From assembly GCA_017560425.1 (NCBI GenBank), contig JAFZEX010000041.1, forward strand, positions 1 through 35,874: a stretch of 35,874 nucleotides of DNA, read 5' to 3'. Positions 17,023 through 24,931 of the stretch are shown in pieces; the stretch's first letter is position 1, and each line of letters starts with the position of its first letter. The stretch is from Alistipes sp. Its GTDB lineage: Bacteria; Bacteroidota; Bacteroidia; Bacteroidales; Rikenellaceae. The notes beneath the pieces were generated by a model. It was not told where the DNA came from and ran no database searches. It worked only from the letters and a program-made list of their open reading frames with translations. Position numbers and translations under genes: made by a program.

Positions 17023-17059
17023 AAAATACGCAGAAAATAACTCTCTGCGTATTTTTTTT
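17023..17059 (+). terminator. Terminator of the rnf operon
   Basis: Perfect 12-bp stem AAAATACGCAGA/TCTGCGTATTTT (17023-17034 with 17044-17055) followed by more T residues. It lies 20 bases after the rnfA stop. Confidence 0.9.
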
Positions 17060-17240
17060 GTTAATAGTTAAGCACTTCGCCGAAGGCGAGCAATGCTCAG
17101 CATTGCCACAAGCCTCCCTTATCAACGTTGCGATTAAGGAGAGAGCATAGCAGACTCGTTTGCTATGCCGAACCGAAGCAACGAAAAGAAACGAAGTGCA
17201 CTTAAAGGGAGGTTTGGAGGGATTGTATACATAACTGCGT
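17060..17240. repeat. Gene-free, hairpin-rich stretch between rnfA and tRNA-Gln
   Basis: No credible gene. It contains inverted repeats GCAATGC-TCA-GCATTGC (17090-17106) and GCATAGCA/TGCTATGC (17145-17152 with 17161-17168). Two longer-range pairs also occur: GCACTTCG (about 17072) with CGAAGTGC (about 17192), and AAGCCTCCCTT (about 17110) with AAGGGAGGTTT (about 17204). The long-range arms are interleaved (A-B-A'-B') rather than nested. Confidence 0.45.
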
Positions 17241-17241
17241 G

Positions 17242-17289
17242 AGCCCAACAAAAAAAGAGAACAACATCGTGTTGTTCTCTTTTTTTTAG
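17242..17289 (-). terminator. Terminator of tRNA-Gln
   Basis: Stem of an A7/T7 run plus GAGAACAACA around a 3-base loop (centre 17267-17269). On the minus strand it follows the tRNA directly and ends in T residues. The base of the hairpin is extended by AGCCCAAC (17242-17249), which is complementary to the 3' acceptor end of the tRNA (17289-17296). Confidence 0.82.
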
Positions 17290-17360
17290 TTGGGCTACCT
17301 GGATTCGAACCAAGAATGACAGGACCAGAATCTGTAGTGTTACCATTACACCATAGCCCA
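17290..17360 (-). tRNA. tRNA-Gln (anticodon CTG)
   Basis: 71 bases. Acceptor stem TGGGCTA/TAGCCCA with discriminator A, D-arm GTGTAATGGTAACAC, anticodon loop TTCTGGT (CTG, reads CAG), T-arm with GGTTCGAATCC. CCA is not encoded. The lowest pair of the anticodon stem, next to the loop, is an A-C mismatch. Oriented against the flanking protein genes. Confidence 0.92.
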
Positions 17361-17379
17361 ATATTTGTTTTTCACGGTG

Positions 17380-17410
17380 CAAAAGTAGAACTTATTTTTT
17401 GATTTGCAAA
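17380..17410 (-). promoter_or_regulatory. Promoter of tRNA-Gln
   Basis: Minus-strand TACTTTTG (17380-17387) and TTTG (17407-17410), 19 bases apart, the full Bacteroidota consensus. Confidence 0.8.
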
Positions 17411-17431
17411 GAAAATTGCAAAATTTTTTCA

Positions 17432-17439
17432 TATCTTTG
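17432..17439 (+). promoter_or_regulatory. Promoter -7 box of the nucleoside transporter gene
   Basis: TATCTTTG, 49 bases before the start at 17489. TTTG at 17403 is 25 bases upstream, a little far for the -33 element. Confidence 0.6.
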
Positions 17440-17488
17440 TTAAGTTTTCTTACGAGATTTTTTATAAAAACCTATAAACTTGCTGATT

Positions 17489-18784
17489 ATGAGCAATATA
17501 AAGACAAAACTAATAGTGATGAACTTTTTGCAGTTTGCTGTATGGGGTTCATACCTAACATCTATGGGTGGCTACCTCTTCTCTGAGGGCTACGGTGAGT
17601 TGATCGGTTGGTTCTATGCTATGCAGGGCATCGTGTCGATGTTTATGCCAGCCATTATGGGTATCATCGCCGATAAGTGGATTCCTGCGCAGCGACTCTT
17701 GGGCCTCTGCCACGGCATCGCAGCACTCTTCATTGCGGGTACTGGCTACTGCGGTCAAAGCGGCATGCTATGGCCTATGTTCACGCTCTACTCTATTAGC
17801 GTGGCATTCTATATGCCTACCCTCGCCTTGTCGAACTCTGTGGCATACACCTCACTCGAGCAGAGCGGCCTTGACACCGTTAAGGCATTCCCTCCTATCC
17901 GTGTCTTTGGTACTGTGGGTTTCATCGTGGCAATGCTCGTGTGCGACTTCGCAGGCTTCCAGTCGAGCCCTGTGCAGTTCTACCAGTGCGCCGCAATAGG
18001 CATCGTCCTCGCACTCTATGCTCAGGTTTTGCCTAACTGTCCTGTTACTAAGTCGGAGGGTAAGGTGAGCTTCGCACAGCGCTTGGGCCTCGATGCCTTC
18101 AAGCTCTTTAAGAACAAGCAGATGGCTATGTTCTTCATCTTCTCTATGTTGCTGGGCGTGTCGTTGCAGATTACCAATGGCTTTGCCAATGGCTTTATCA
18201 CCTCGTTCAAGGCTATTCCTGAGTTTGCCAATACGTTTGGTGCTAACCACGCAAATGCCCTTATCTCACTATCGCAGGTGTCGGAGACCCTCTGCATCTT
18301 GCTTATCCCATTCTGCCTCAAGCGCTTCGGTATTAAGCGTGTTATGCTCATCGCCATGTTCGCATGGGTGCTACGCTTCGGCCTCTTCGGCTTGGGTAAC
18401 CCAGGCTCAGGCTTGTGGATGTTTATCCTCTCGATGATTGTCTATGGCGTGGCCTTCGACTTCTTCAATATCTCGGGCTCGTTGTACGTGAACGAGAACA
18501 CCAGCGGTCAGATGCGCTCATCGGCACAGGGTCTATTTATGATTATGACCAATGGTATCGGTGCTACGGTGGGTACTCTCGGCGCTCAGGCGGTAGTAAA
18601 CCGCCTTGTGCCTCAGACATTATCGAATGCCGAGGGCGTGGTGATAAATGGCGTTGAGGTAGCTGAGGGCTGGAGCCACACATGGCTTACCTTTGCGGGC
18701 TATGCCCTCGTTGTGGCGTTGTTGTTCTGGGTGTTGTTCAAGTATAAGCACAACCCCGAGAAGCAGCAAGTAATCAATCATTAA
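17489..18784 (+). CDS. NupG-type nucleoside:H+ symporter, MFS family
   Basis: 431 residues from ATG at 17489 (a TTG three codons upstream is rejected). Twelve membrane helices in the pattern of the nucleoside permease family: MNFLQFAVWGSYLTSMGGYLF at the start, SNSVAYTSLEQSG and FPPIRVFGTVGFI in the first half, and VNENTSGQMRSSAQGLFMIMTNGIG in the second, all near-diagnostic for NupG/XapB relatives. Imports purine or pyrimidine nucleosides across the inner membrane; the exact substrate is not readable. Confidence 0.88.
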   Translation: MSNIKTKLIVMNFLQFAVWGSYLTSMGGYLFSEGYGELIGWFYAMQGIVSMFMPAIMGIIADKWIPAQRLLGLCHGIAALFIAGTGYCGQSGMLWPMFTLYSISVAFYMPTLALSNSVAYTSLEQSGLDTVKAFPPIRVFGTVGFIVAMLVCDFAGFQSSPVQFYQCAAIGIVLALYAQVLPNCPVTKSEGKVSFAQRLGLDAFKLFKNKQMAMFFIFSMLLGVSLQITNGFANGFITSFKAIPEFANTFGANHANALISLSQVSETLCILLIPFCLKRFGIKRVMLIAMFAWVLRFGLFGLGNPGSGLWMFILSMIVYGVAFDFFNISGSLYVNENTSGQMRSSAQGLFMIMTNGIGATVGTLGAQAVVNRLVPQTLSNAEGVVINGVEVAEGWSHTWLTFAGYALVVALLFWVLFKYKHNPEKQQVINH

Positions 18785-18790
18785 TATATC

Positions 18791-18816
18791 GTGGGGGTGT
18801 TTCGCAACTCCCCCAC
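18791..18816 (+). terminator. Hairpin after the nucleoside transporter gene
   Basis: GTGGGGG/CCCCCAC (18791-18797 with 18810-18816), 12-base loop, followed only by a short TTTA. Likely partial terminator before rarA. Confidence 0.6.
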
Positions 18817-18839
18817 TTTACTATACCACTTAACTCATT

Positions 18840-20120
18840 ATGGCACAACAACCTTTGGCTGAGCGTCTGCGCCCGCAATCTCTTGACGACTATATCGGGC
18901 AGAAGCACCTCGTGGGCGAGAACGGCGTATTCCGCAAGTTTATCGCCACGGGCAGTGTGCCCTCGTTCATCTTGTGGGGCCCTCCCGGTGTGGGTAAGAC
19001 CACCCTCGCCAAGATTGTTGCCAATGCCCTCGACCGCCCCTTCTACACCCTCTCGGCAGTTACGTCGGGCGTGAAGGAGGTGCGTGAGGTTATCGAGAAG
19101 GCTAAAAACCAGCACCTCTTTAGCGCACGCCCCGCATTCTTGTTTATCGACGAGATCCACCGCTTCAACAAGTCGCAGCAAGACTCGCTGCTCGGCGCTG
19201 TGGAGCAGGGCATAGTAACGCTTATTGGTGCTACTACCGAGAACCCCTCGTTCGAGGTTATCTCGCCACTCTTGAGCCGCTGCCAGGTATATGTGCTCAA
19301 GCCCATGGACGACGGCGAGCTACAAACACTCCTTGACCGTGCTCTTGACACTGATGCCGAGCTGCAAAAGCGCAACATCAGCGTCGAGCAGACCGAGGCG
19401 TTGTTCCGCTTCTCGGGTGGCGATGCTCGTAAGTTGCTCAACATCCTCGACATTGTGGTGGGTGCTTCGGAGGGCGACATCGTAATCAACGACGAGCGTG
19501 TTACGGAGTGTCTTCAGCAGAATATCGCCTTGTATGATAAGTCGGGAGAGCAGCACTACGATGTTATCTCGGCATTTATCAAGTCGGTGCGTGGCAGCGA
19601 CCCTAATGCCGCTATCTACTACCTTGCACGCATGCTTGCTGGTGGCGAGGAGCCCCGCTTCATTGCCCGCCGCTTGGTTATCCTTGCCTCGGAGGACGTG
19701 GGCCTGGCAAACCCCAATGCCCTACTTTTGGCTAACGCCTGCTTCGACACGGTGCATAAGATAGGCATGCCCGAGGCACGCATCACCCTCGCCGAAACAA
19801 CGATATACCTCGCCACAAGCCCCAAGAGCAACTCGGCATATGCAGCCATTAATAAGGCGCTGGCGATGGTCGAGCACGACACCACCAACCGCCCTGTGCC
19901 CCTACACCTGCGCAACGCCCCCACCAAGCTTATGGGCGAGATGGGCTATGGCGCAGAGTATAAATATGCGCACGACTATGCTGGCAACTTCGTGCAGCAG
20001 GAGTTCCTGCCCGACACGCTTAGCGGCACCCGCTTCTATACACCCAACACAAGCAATGCCCACGAGTCAAAAATTGCCGAGCGCATGCACGCCTTGTGGG
20101 GAGGCAAGTATGATATGTAG
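18840..20120 (+). CDS. rarA: Replication-associated recombination protein A, AAA+ ATPase
   Basis: 426 residues. Opening AERLRPQSLDDYIGQKHLVG, Walker A GPPGVGKT, Walker B FLFIDEIHRFNK and sensor GATTENPSFEV, then the MgsA/RarA C-terminal domain (GSDPNAAIYYLARMLAGGEE, RIVLAETTIYLA-like block and YKYAHDYAGNFVQQ). RarA acts at stalled forks, removing SSB or remodelling ends. The protein is full length, but its last 14 codons and stop (20076-20120) are a near-copy of a sequence at 22512-22556, beyond the restriction-modification genes. The current C-terminus reads ...GGKYDM; the downstream copy would read ...GGKYDK. Confidence 0.96.
   Translation: MAQQPLAERLRPQSLDDYIGQKHLVGENGVFRKFIATGSVPSFILWGPPGVGKTTLAKIVANALDRPFYTLSAVTSGVKEVREVIEKAKNQHLFSARPAFLFIDEIHRFNKSQQDSLLGAVEQGIVTLIGATTENPSFEVISPLLSRCQVYVLKPMDDGELQTLLDRALDTDAELQKRNISVEQTEALFRFSGGDARKLLNILDIVVGASEGDIVINDERVTECLQQNIALYDKSGEQHYDVISAFIKSVRGSDPNAAIYYLARMLAGGEEPRFIARRLVILASEDVGLANPNALLLANACFDTVHKIGMPEARITLAETTIYLATSPKSNSAYAAINKALAMVEHDTTNRPVPLHLRNAPTKLMGEMGYGAEYKYAHDYAGNFVQQEFLPDTLSGTRFYTPNTSNAHESKIAERMHALWGGKYDM
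20076..20120 (+). repeat. Left copy of the 45-bp direct repeat flanking the restriction-modification genes
   Basis: The 3' end of rarA, from GCCGAGCGCATGCACGCC to the stop codon. It matches 22512-22556 at 43 of 45 positions (C/T at 20105 and T/A at 20116). The offset between copies is 2436 bases. Confidence 0.95.
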
Positions 20121-20171
20121 TTCAAGGCAGCTATTTTAATTACTACATTTTATTTCTGAGAAATAATATTG

Positions 20172-20179
20172 TATATTTG
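20172..20179 (+). promoter_or_regulatory. Promoter -7 box of the restriction-modification genes
   Basis: TATATTTG matches TAnnTTTG, 25 bases before the methyltransferase start. The pair thus has its own promoter of the host phylum type, in an AT-rich 84-base spacer. Confidence 0.65.
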
Positions 20180-20204
20180 CAATTCTAAGATTTAAGCTAC
20201 TAAT

Positions 20205-21422
20205 ATGAGATTATTGTCACTCTTTTCCGGTTGTGGTGGAATGGATATTGGCTTTGAAGGAGGCTTTTACTGCCTGCGCAAAGCCATCAATACCCAGCTT
20301 CACCCTGATTGGATTGTGGACACTAATGGCGATTGGGCACTACTTGCTCCAACAATATTTGAAACAATTTTTGCTAATGATATTCGTAAAGATGCAAAAG
20401 TGGCATGGAGCACATATTTTAGCAAAAGAGGCAAAAATGTTTCTGACACATACAAGCTCGGAAGCATCGTTGATTTGGTAAAATCAGCACAACAAGGGGC
20501 AAAAGTTTTTCCCGAGAATGTAGATATTGTGACAGGTGGATTTCCTTGTCAAGATTTTTCAATTGCAGGAAAGCGCAAGGGTTTTGCCTCGAACAAAAGC
20601 CATTTGGGGAGGGTTCTTGAAGCAACCGAGCCATCTATAGAGAGTAGAGGACAACTCTACATGTGGATGCGTGAGGTTATATCCATAACACAACCCAAAC
20701 TATTTGTTGCAGAGAATGTAAAAGGGCTAACAGATCTTAACAATGTTAAGGAGATTATGGAGCGTGACTTTGCAGAAGCTGGCAATGGCGGATATATTGT
20801 AATACCCGCAAGAGTACTCTATGCTCCAGATTACGGAGTTCCCCAGTCACGTAGCCGAATTATATTTTTGGGATTTAAGAAGAGTGCATTAAGACCAGAG
20901 GCATATGAGGCTTTAACAAGTGAGATCATTCCTCATAGATACGACCCATATCCTGAAGCAACTCACGGCAGTACACTACCCTATGTCACATGCGCAGATG
21001 CTTTTGTTGGGTTGTCAGAGCCACACTTATCAGATGACCCATCACAGCGAATCTTCTCAAGGGCGAAATATATGGGTACTAAGTGTCAGGGGCAAACGGA
21101 GGTAAAGTTAGATTCAATTGGCCCCACCATACGTTCTGAGCATCACGGAAATATTGAGTATAGACGCTTATCTGAGGAACACGGAGGAAAACATACTGCA
21201 GAACTTTATGCAGGATTAGAAGAACGCAGACTAACCGTTCGTGAATGTGCGAGAATTCAGACATTCCCAGATGACTATGAATTTATTCTTGATAAGAGTT
21301 CTAAATATGGATCGTTATCATCGAGCGATGCATATAAAATTATCGGAAATGCTGTGCCATGTATCTTAGCATATAACATTGCCAAGAATCTTGAGTCTAA
21401 GTGGAATTTATACTTTGAATAA
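20205..21422 (+). CDS. DNA (cytosine-5-)-methyltransferase of a type II R-M system
   Basis: 405 residues. Motif I FSGCGGMDIGF (7-17, SAM binding), motif IV GGFPCQDFS with catalytic Cys115, motif VI ENV (170-172), motif VIII VPQSRSRIIFLG, a variable target-recognition region, and motifs IX-X RRLTVRECARIQTFPDDY and KIIGNAVPCILAYNIAK. It methylates the cytosine C5 in a target site that cannot be read from sequence. The gene is AT-richer than its neighbours and uses ATA, AGA and TTA codons freely, a sign of horizontal transfer. Its stop overlaps the endonuclease start by one base (TAATG). Confidence 0.95.
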   Translation: MRLLSLFSGCGGMDIGFEGGFYCLRKAINTQLHPDWIVDTNGDWALLAPTIFETIFANDIRKDAKVAWSTYFSKRGKNVSDTYKLGSIVDLVKSAQQGAKVFPENVDIVTGGFPCQDFSIAGKRKGFASNKSHLGRVLEATEPSIESRGQLYMWMREVISITQPKLFVAENVKGLTDLNNVKEIMERDFAEAGNGGYIVIPARVLYAPDYGVPQSRSRIIFLGFKKSALRPEAYEALTSEIIPHRYDPYPEATHGSTLPYVTCADAFVGLSEPHLSDDPSQRIFSRAKYMGTKCQGQTEVKLDSIGPTIRSEHHGNIEYRRLSEEHGGKHTAELYAGLEERRLTVRECARIQTFPDDYEFILDKSSKYGSLSSSDAYKIIGNAVPCILAYNIAKNLESKWNLYFE

Positions 21423-22492
21423 TGATTATTGCTGATAACCCAAAACCCTCAATAGAGGAATTTAAGGAACTGATGAAGCGTATTGACATTGCATTAAATA
21501 GAGATGCAATGCAACGCTCCGCATATTATCATAGCAGGTCAGGACTCGAGTTAGAGTATGACGTAAGAGATGCAGCTATAGAGTGCGCAAAGAACACAAA
21601 ATTTGAGGGTTCTATTCAACTTATTTCAGGCCATTCATTTCCTGACATTGTTGCCGCAAAATTATATGGAATAGAGGTTAAGAGCTCTAAATCTAACAAT
21701 TGGACATCAATCGGAAACTCTATATTAGAATCTACAAGAGTATCCAATATAGAGCGCATCTTCTTGACATTTGGAAAACTCAGCGCCCCTATTGAGTTTA
21801 AGTCTCGTGCCTACGAGGAGTGTCTATCAGGAATTGCTGTGACACACTATCCAAGATACCAAATAGATATGTCATTAACTGCAGGGGAGACTATCTTCGA
21901 TAAGATAGGTGTTTCATATGATGAACTACGCAACATGGAAAACCCCATAGAGCCAGTTGCAAGATACTACAAATCTCAGTTAAGACAGGGCGAGGGTTTA
22001 TGGTGGGCAGGTACTCAAAGCGAGATCATTGAGACTACTGTTCCAGCGACGGTGCGACTATGGAGAAGCCTATCAGCATATGAGAAAGATGAATTAGAGG
22101 CTACTATATATGCATTCTTCCCCGAAACAATAATATCATCATCTCAATATAAATATGACCGCGCCACATTGTGGTTGGCTACTCAAAAGGGTATCATCAA
22201 TGCGAACGTCAGAGACTCTTTCTCATCAGGAGGTAGAAATAAAATGCAAACAATTGATGGCAGATATATTGAAATGCCAGCAGTGTTTAAGAAAATTCAA
22301 GACCACATTGAAATCTTTGTAAGGATAATAAACGCAACTCCTACCGATATTTTGAGCGATAATTGGAGTCAAACAATCACTAATAATAGAATTAGGCAGT
22401 GGATTAATCTAGTAATCAACGAGACCAAAGACCTAAATAATAAAAAGAATGCCAAAGAGGTATTAGAGTGTATTTTCAAAGACTTAATTTAG
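21422..22492 (+). CDS. Type II restriction endonuclease, PD-(D/E)XK type
   Basis: 356 residues. The nuclease core is visible as PD at 74-75 and EVK at 85-87 (SFPDIVAAKLYGIEVKSSK), the canonical D-X9-EXK spacing, with a preceding helix carrying Glu (ELEYDVRDAAIE). The rest shows no further motif I know and should hold the DNA-recognition and dimer parts. Assignment as the partner nuclease rests on this motif plus translational coupling to the methyltransferase. AT-rich with codon use like the methyltransferase. Specificity unknown; no frameshift or truncation seen, so it may be active. Confidence 0.85.
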   Translation: MIIADNPKPSIEEFKELMKRIDIALNRDAMQRSAYYHSRSGLELEYDVRDAAIECAKNTKFEGSIQLISGHSFPDIVAAKLYGIEVKSSKSNNWTSIGNSILESTRVSNIERIFLTFGKLSAPIEFKSRAYEECLSGIAVTHYPRYQIDMSLTAGETIFDKIGVSYDELRNMENPIEPVARYYKSQLRQGEGLWWAGTQSEIIETTVPATVRLWRSLSAYEKDELEATIYAFFPETIISSSQYKYDRATLWLATQKGIINANVRDSFSSGGRNKMQTIDGRYIEMPAVFKKIQDHIEIFVRIINATPTDILSDNWSQTITNNRIRQWINLVINETKDLNNKKNAKEVLECIFKDLI

Positions 22493-22511
22493 TCGCAAGA
22501 TACCAACTTCA

Positions 22512-22556
22512 GCCGAGCGCATGCACGCCTTGTGGGGAGGTAAGTATGATAAGTAG
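22512..22556 (+). repeat. Right copy of the 45-bp direct repeat (rarA 3'-end remnant)
   Basis: Would encode AERMHALWGGKYDK and a stop codon if read in the rarA frame, with nothing rarA-like before it (the upstream bases ACTTCA differ from rarA). It marks the right edge of the inserted cassette and sits directly before the groES regulatory region. Confidence 0.95.
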
Positions 22557-22557
22557 C

Positions 22558-22622
22558 ATGACAAAATGTCATAGACGAGTGTCAATAACATGTCACAAGA
22601 GGCTTTGGCATAGAGATTGACA
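22558..22622 (+). promoter_or_regulatory. Candidate groESL control region with TGACA/TGTCA pentamers
   Basis: Contains a perfect inverted repeat ATGACA-AAA-TGTCAT (22558-22572) and further TGTCA at 22580-22584 and 22591-22595, and TGACA at 22618-22622. TTGGCA-N6-TTGAC (22605-22621) resembles a sigma-54 -24/-12 element with GG in place and GA instead of GC at -12. There is no TAnnTTTG box and no CIRCE element here. Assignment as the groESL promoter is inferred from position. Confidence 0.4.
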
Positions 22623-22674
22623 CCTACAAAAATCAAACAAAAGAGTAATAGTAATAATTAAAACAGATATTTTT

Positions 22675-22947
22675 ATGGCAGTAAAACCACTTTCAGACCG
22701 AGTATTGGTAAAGCCCAATCCGGCAGAGGAGAAGACCGCAGGTGGTCTTTTCATTCCAGACACAGCTAAGGAGAAGCCCCTCATGGGCAAGGTTATCGCC
22801 GTTGGCCCAGGCACAGCCGAGGTTAAGATGGAGGTAAAGGTAGGTGACACAGTGATGTATGGCAAGTATGCCGGCACCGAGCTACACTACGAGGGCGAGG
22901 ACTACCTCGTTATGAAGCAGTCTGACCTTATCGCAGTAATTGAGTAA
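22675..22947 (+). CDS. groES: Co-chaperonin GroES
   Basis: 90 residues, full length. Opening [12 protein letters not shown], mobile loop [18 protein letters not shown], and C-terminal [24 protein letters not shown]. It forms the heptameric lid of the GroEL folding chamber in the cytosol. groEL follows after 24 bases; the pair is one transcript ending at 24661. Confidence 0.98.
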   Translation: MAVKPLSDRVLVKPNPAEEKTAGGLFIPDTAKEKPLMGKVIAVGPGTAEVKMEVKVGDTVMYGKYAGTELHYEGEDYLVMKQSDLIAVIE

Positions 22948-22971
22948 TAACACACAAAACTAAAAGAAATA

Positions 22972-24606
22972 ATGGCTAAGGATATTAGATATAACGTAGA
23001 GGCTCGTGAGCTTCTCAAGGAGGGCGTTGATGCACTATGCAACGCCGTGAAGGTAACTCTCGGCCCTAAGGGTCGCAACGTGATTATCGACAAGAAGTTC
23101 GGTGCTCCACACGTAACCAAAGATGGTGTTACCGTGGCTAAGGAGGTAGAGCTCGAGGATACATTTGCAAACATGGGCGCACAGATGGTGCGCGAGGTAG
23201 CGTCAAAGACCAACGACGATGCTGGTGATGGTACAACAACAGCAACCGTTCTTGCTCAGTCGCTTATCTCAGTAGGTATCAAGAACGTTACTGCAGGTGC
23301 TAACCCTATGGACCTTAAGCGTGGTATGGACTACGCTGTTGAGAAGGTTGTTGCATCGCTTAAGGAGCAGAGCCATGTTGTAGGCTCAGACATCGCAAAG
23401 ATCGAGCAGGTGGCAACAATCTCGGCTAACAACGACTCAAAGATTGGTAAGCTCATCGCCGAGGCTATGGCTAAGGTGAACAACGAGGGCGTTATCACCG
23501 TTGAGGAGGCTAAGGGTACCGAGACTCACGTAGATGTTGTTGAGGGTATGCAGTTCGACCGTGGTTACATCTCGGCTTACTTCATCACCGACACCGAGAA
23601 GATGGAGGCACAGCTCGACAAGCCATATATCCTTATCACCGACAAGAAGATCTCGACAATGAAGGAGATCATGGGCATCCTTGAGCCTGTTGCTCAGAGC
23701 GGCCGCTCACTTCTTATCATCGCCGAGGATGTTGATGGCGAGGCACTCTCTGCACTCGTTGTAAACAAGCTCCGTGGCACGTTGAAGATTGCAGCATGTA
23801 AGGCTCCAGGCTTCGGCGACCGCCGCAAGGAGATGCTCGAGGATATCGCAACACTCACAGGTGCAACAGTTATCTCTACCGACAAGGGTATGAAGATGGA
23901 GGATGCTGGCATCGAGGCGTTGGGTAGCGCTGAGAAGATTACCCTCAACAAGGAGAACACAACTATCGTTGATGGCGCTGGCAAGAAGGAGGCTATCGCA
24001 GCACGTGTTCAGCAGATTCGTGCATCTATCGAGAATGCATCGTCTGACTACGACCGTGAGAAGCTTCAGGAGCGCTTGGCTAAGCTCGCTGGTGGTGTTG
24101 CCGTGTTGTACGTGGGTGCTGCTACCGAGGTAGAGATGAAGGAGAAGAAGGACCGTGTGGACGACGCATTGGCTGCTACACGTGCCGCTGTAGAGGAGGG
24201 TATCGTTCCTGGTGGTGGCGTGGCATATATCCGTGCCGTTAAGTCGCTCGAGGGCCTCAAGGGCGAGAACGACGACCAGACCACAGGTATCCAGATTGTT
24301 AAGCGTGCTATCGAGGAGCCATTGCGCCAGATCGTTGCTAACGCTGGTGGCGAGGGCTCAGTGGTTGTAAATAAGGTTAAGGAGGGCGAGGGTGCCTTTG
24401 GCTACAACGCTCGTGACGATAAGTATGAGGATATGCTCGCAGCAGGCATTATTGACCCTACTAAGGTTAGCCGTGTTGCCTTGGAGAATGCAGCATCTAT
24501 CGCTTCGATGTTCCTCACCACAGAGTGCGTTCTCGCTTCGAAGAAGGAGGACAGCCCACTCAAGGAGCTCGCTGCAGCAGGCGGCGGCATGGGCGGCATG
24601 ATGTAA
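22972..24606 (+). CDS. groEL: Chaperonin GroEL
   Basis: 544 residues with all family blocks: [10 protein letters not shown] (ATP site), [31 protein letters not shown] and the Gly/Met tail GGGMGGMM. It is the ATP-driven folding chamber partner of GroES. Codon use is strongly biased, as expected of a highly expressed gene. Confidence 0.99.
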   Translation: MAKDIRYNVEARELLKEGVDALCNAVKVTLGPKGRNVIIDKKFGAPHVTKDGVTVAKEVELEDTFANMGAQMVREVASKTNDDAGDGTTTATVLAQSLISVGIKNVTAGANPMDLKRGMDYAVEKVVASLKEQSHVVGSDIAKIEQVATISANNDSKIGKLIAEAMAKVNNEGVITVEEAKGTETHVDVVEGMQFDRGYISAYFITDTEKMEAQLDKPYILITDKKISTMKEIMGILEPVAQSGRSLLIIAEDVDGEALSALVVNKLRGTLKIAACKAPGFGDRRKEMLEDIATLTGATVISTDKGMKMEDAGIEALGSAEKITLNKENTTIVDGAGKKEAIAARVQQIRASIENASSDYDREKLQERLAKLAGGVAVLYVGAATEVEMKEKKDRVDDALAATRAAVEEGIVPGGGVAYIRAVKSLEGLKGENDDQTTGIQIVKRAIEEPLRQIVANAGGEGSVVVNKVKEGEGAFGYNARDDKYEDMLAAGIIDPTKVSRVALENAASIASMFLTTECVLASKKEDSPLKELAAAGGGMGGMM

Positions 24607-24628
24607 TCTCGCTTAGGATATTTATGAC

Positions 24629-24661
24629 AAAACCCCAAAGGCTTCTGCTTTTGGGGTTTTT
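24629..24661 (+). terminator. Terminator of groESL
   Basis: AAAACCCCAAA/TTTGGGGTTTT stem with a short loop and a T run, 22 bases after the groEL stop. Confidence 0.9.
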
Positions 24662-24931
24662 GTTTTGCTGCGGGGAGGGCGGAGTGCTTTCGTTCGGGGT
24701 TTAAAAGGTGGGACGAATGAGATAGATGGGATAGATGGGGAGCGCAGAGCGAGTGAGTTTAGAGAGTTTAAGGAATTTAGGGAGTTTAGCGAGGCGCTAT
24801 CGACATTTATTGCAAAGCCTAACTGCTAATCTTATCCCTAAATTCCCCTCTCTCCCATCGAGCGAAGCGTTACCCATCAAGCGTTAGCGCTCCTATTTAT
24901 CCCAGCCCCTGCCCACCTCAATTAGCGCACT
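24662..24931. repeat. Gene-free stretch with purine-rich dispersed repeat
   Basis: No credible gene. It holds a run of GAGTTTA/GGAATTTAGGGA-type repeats (24753-24790) facing a complementary run; GGAATTTAGGGA (24772-24783) pairs perfectly with TCCCTAAATTCC (24835-24846). Blocks of this stretch (TTAGAGAGTTTAAGGA, GGCGCTATC, CATTTATT, CAAAGC, AATTAGCGCA) recur, partly reordered, at 35739-35860. Confidence 0.6.

Noticed and set aside
20076-22556. The R-M region as part of a transposon or prophage
   Set aside because: No transposase, integrase or phage gene is present; only the 45-bp duplication and the two R-M genes.
22557-22674. CIRCE/HrcA control of groESL
   Set aside because: The TTAGCACTC-N9-GAGTGCTAA element is absent.
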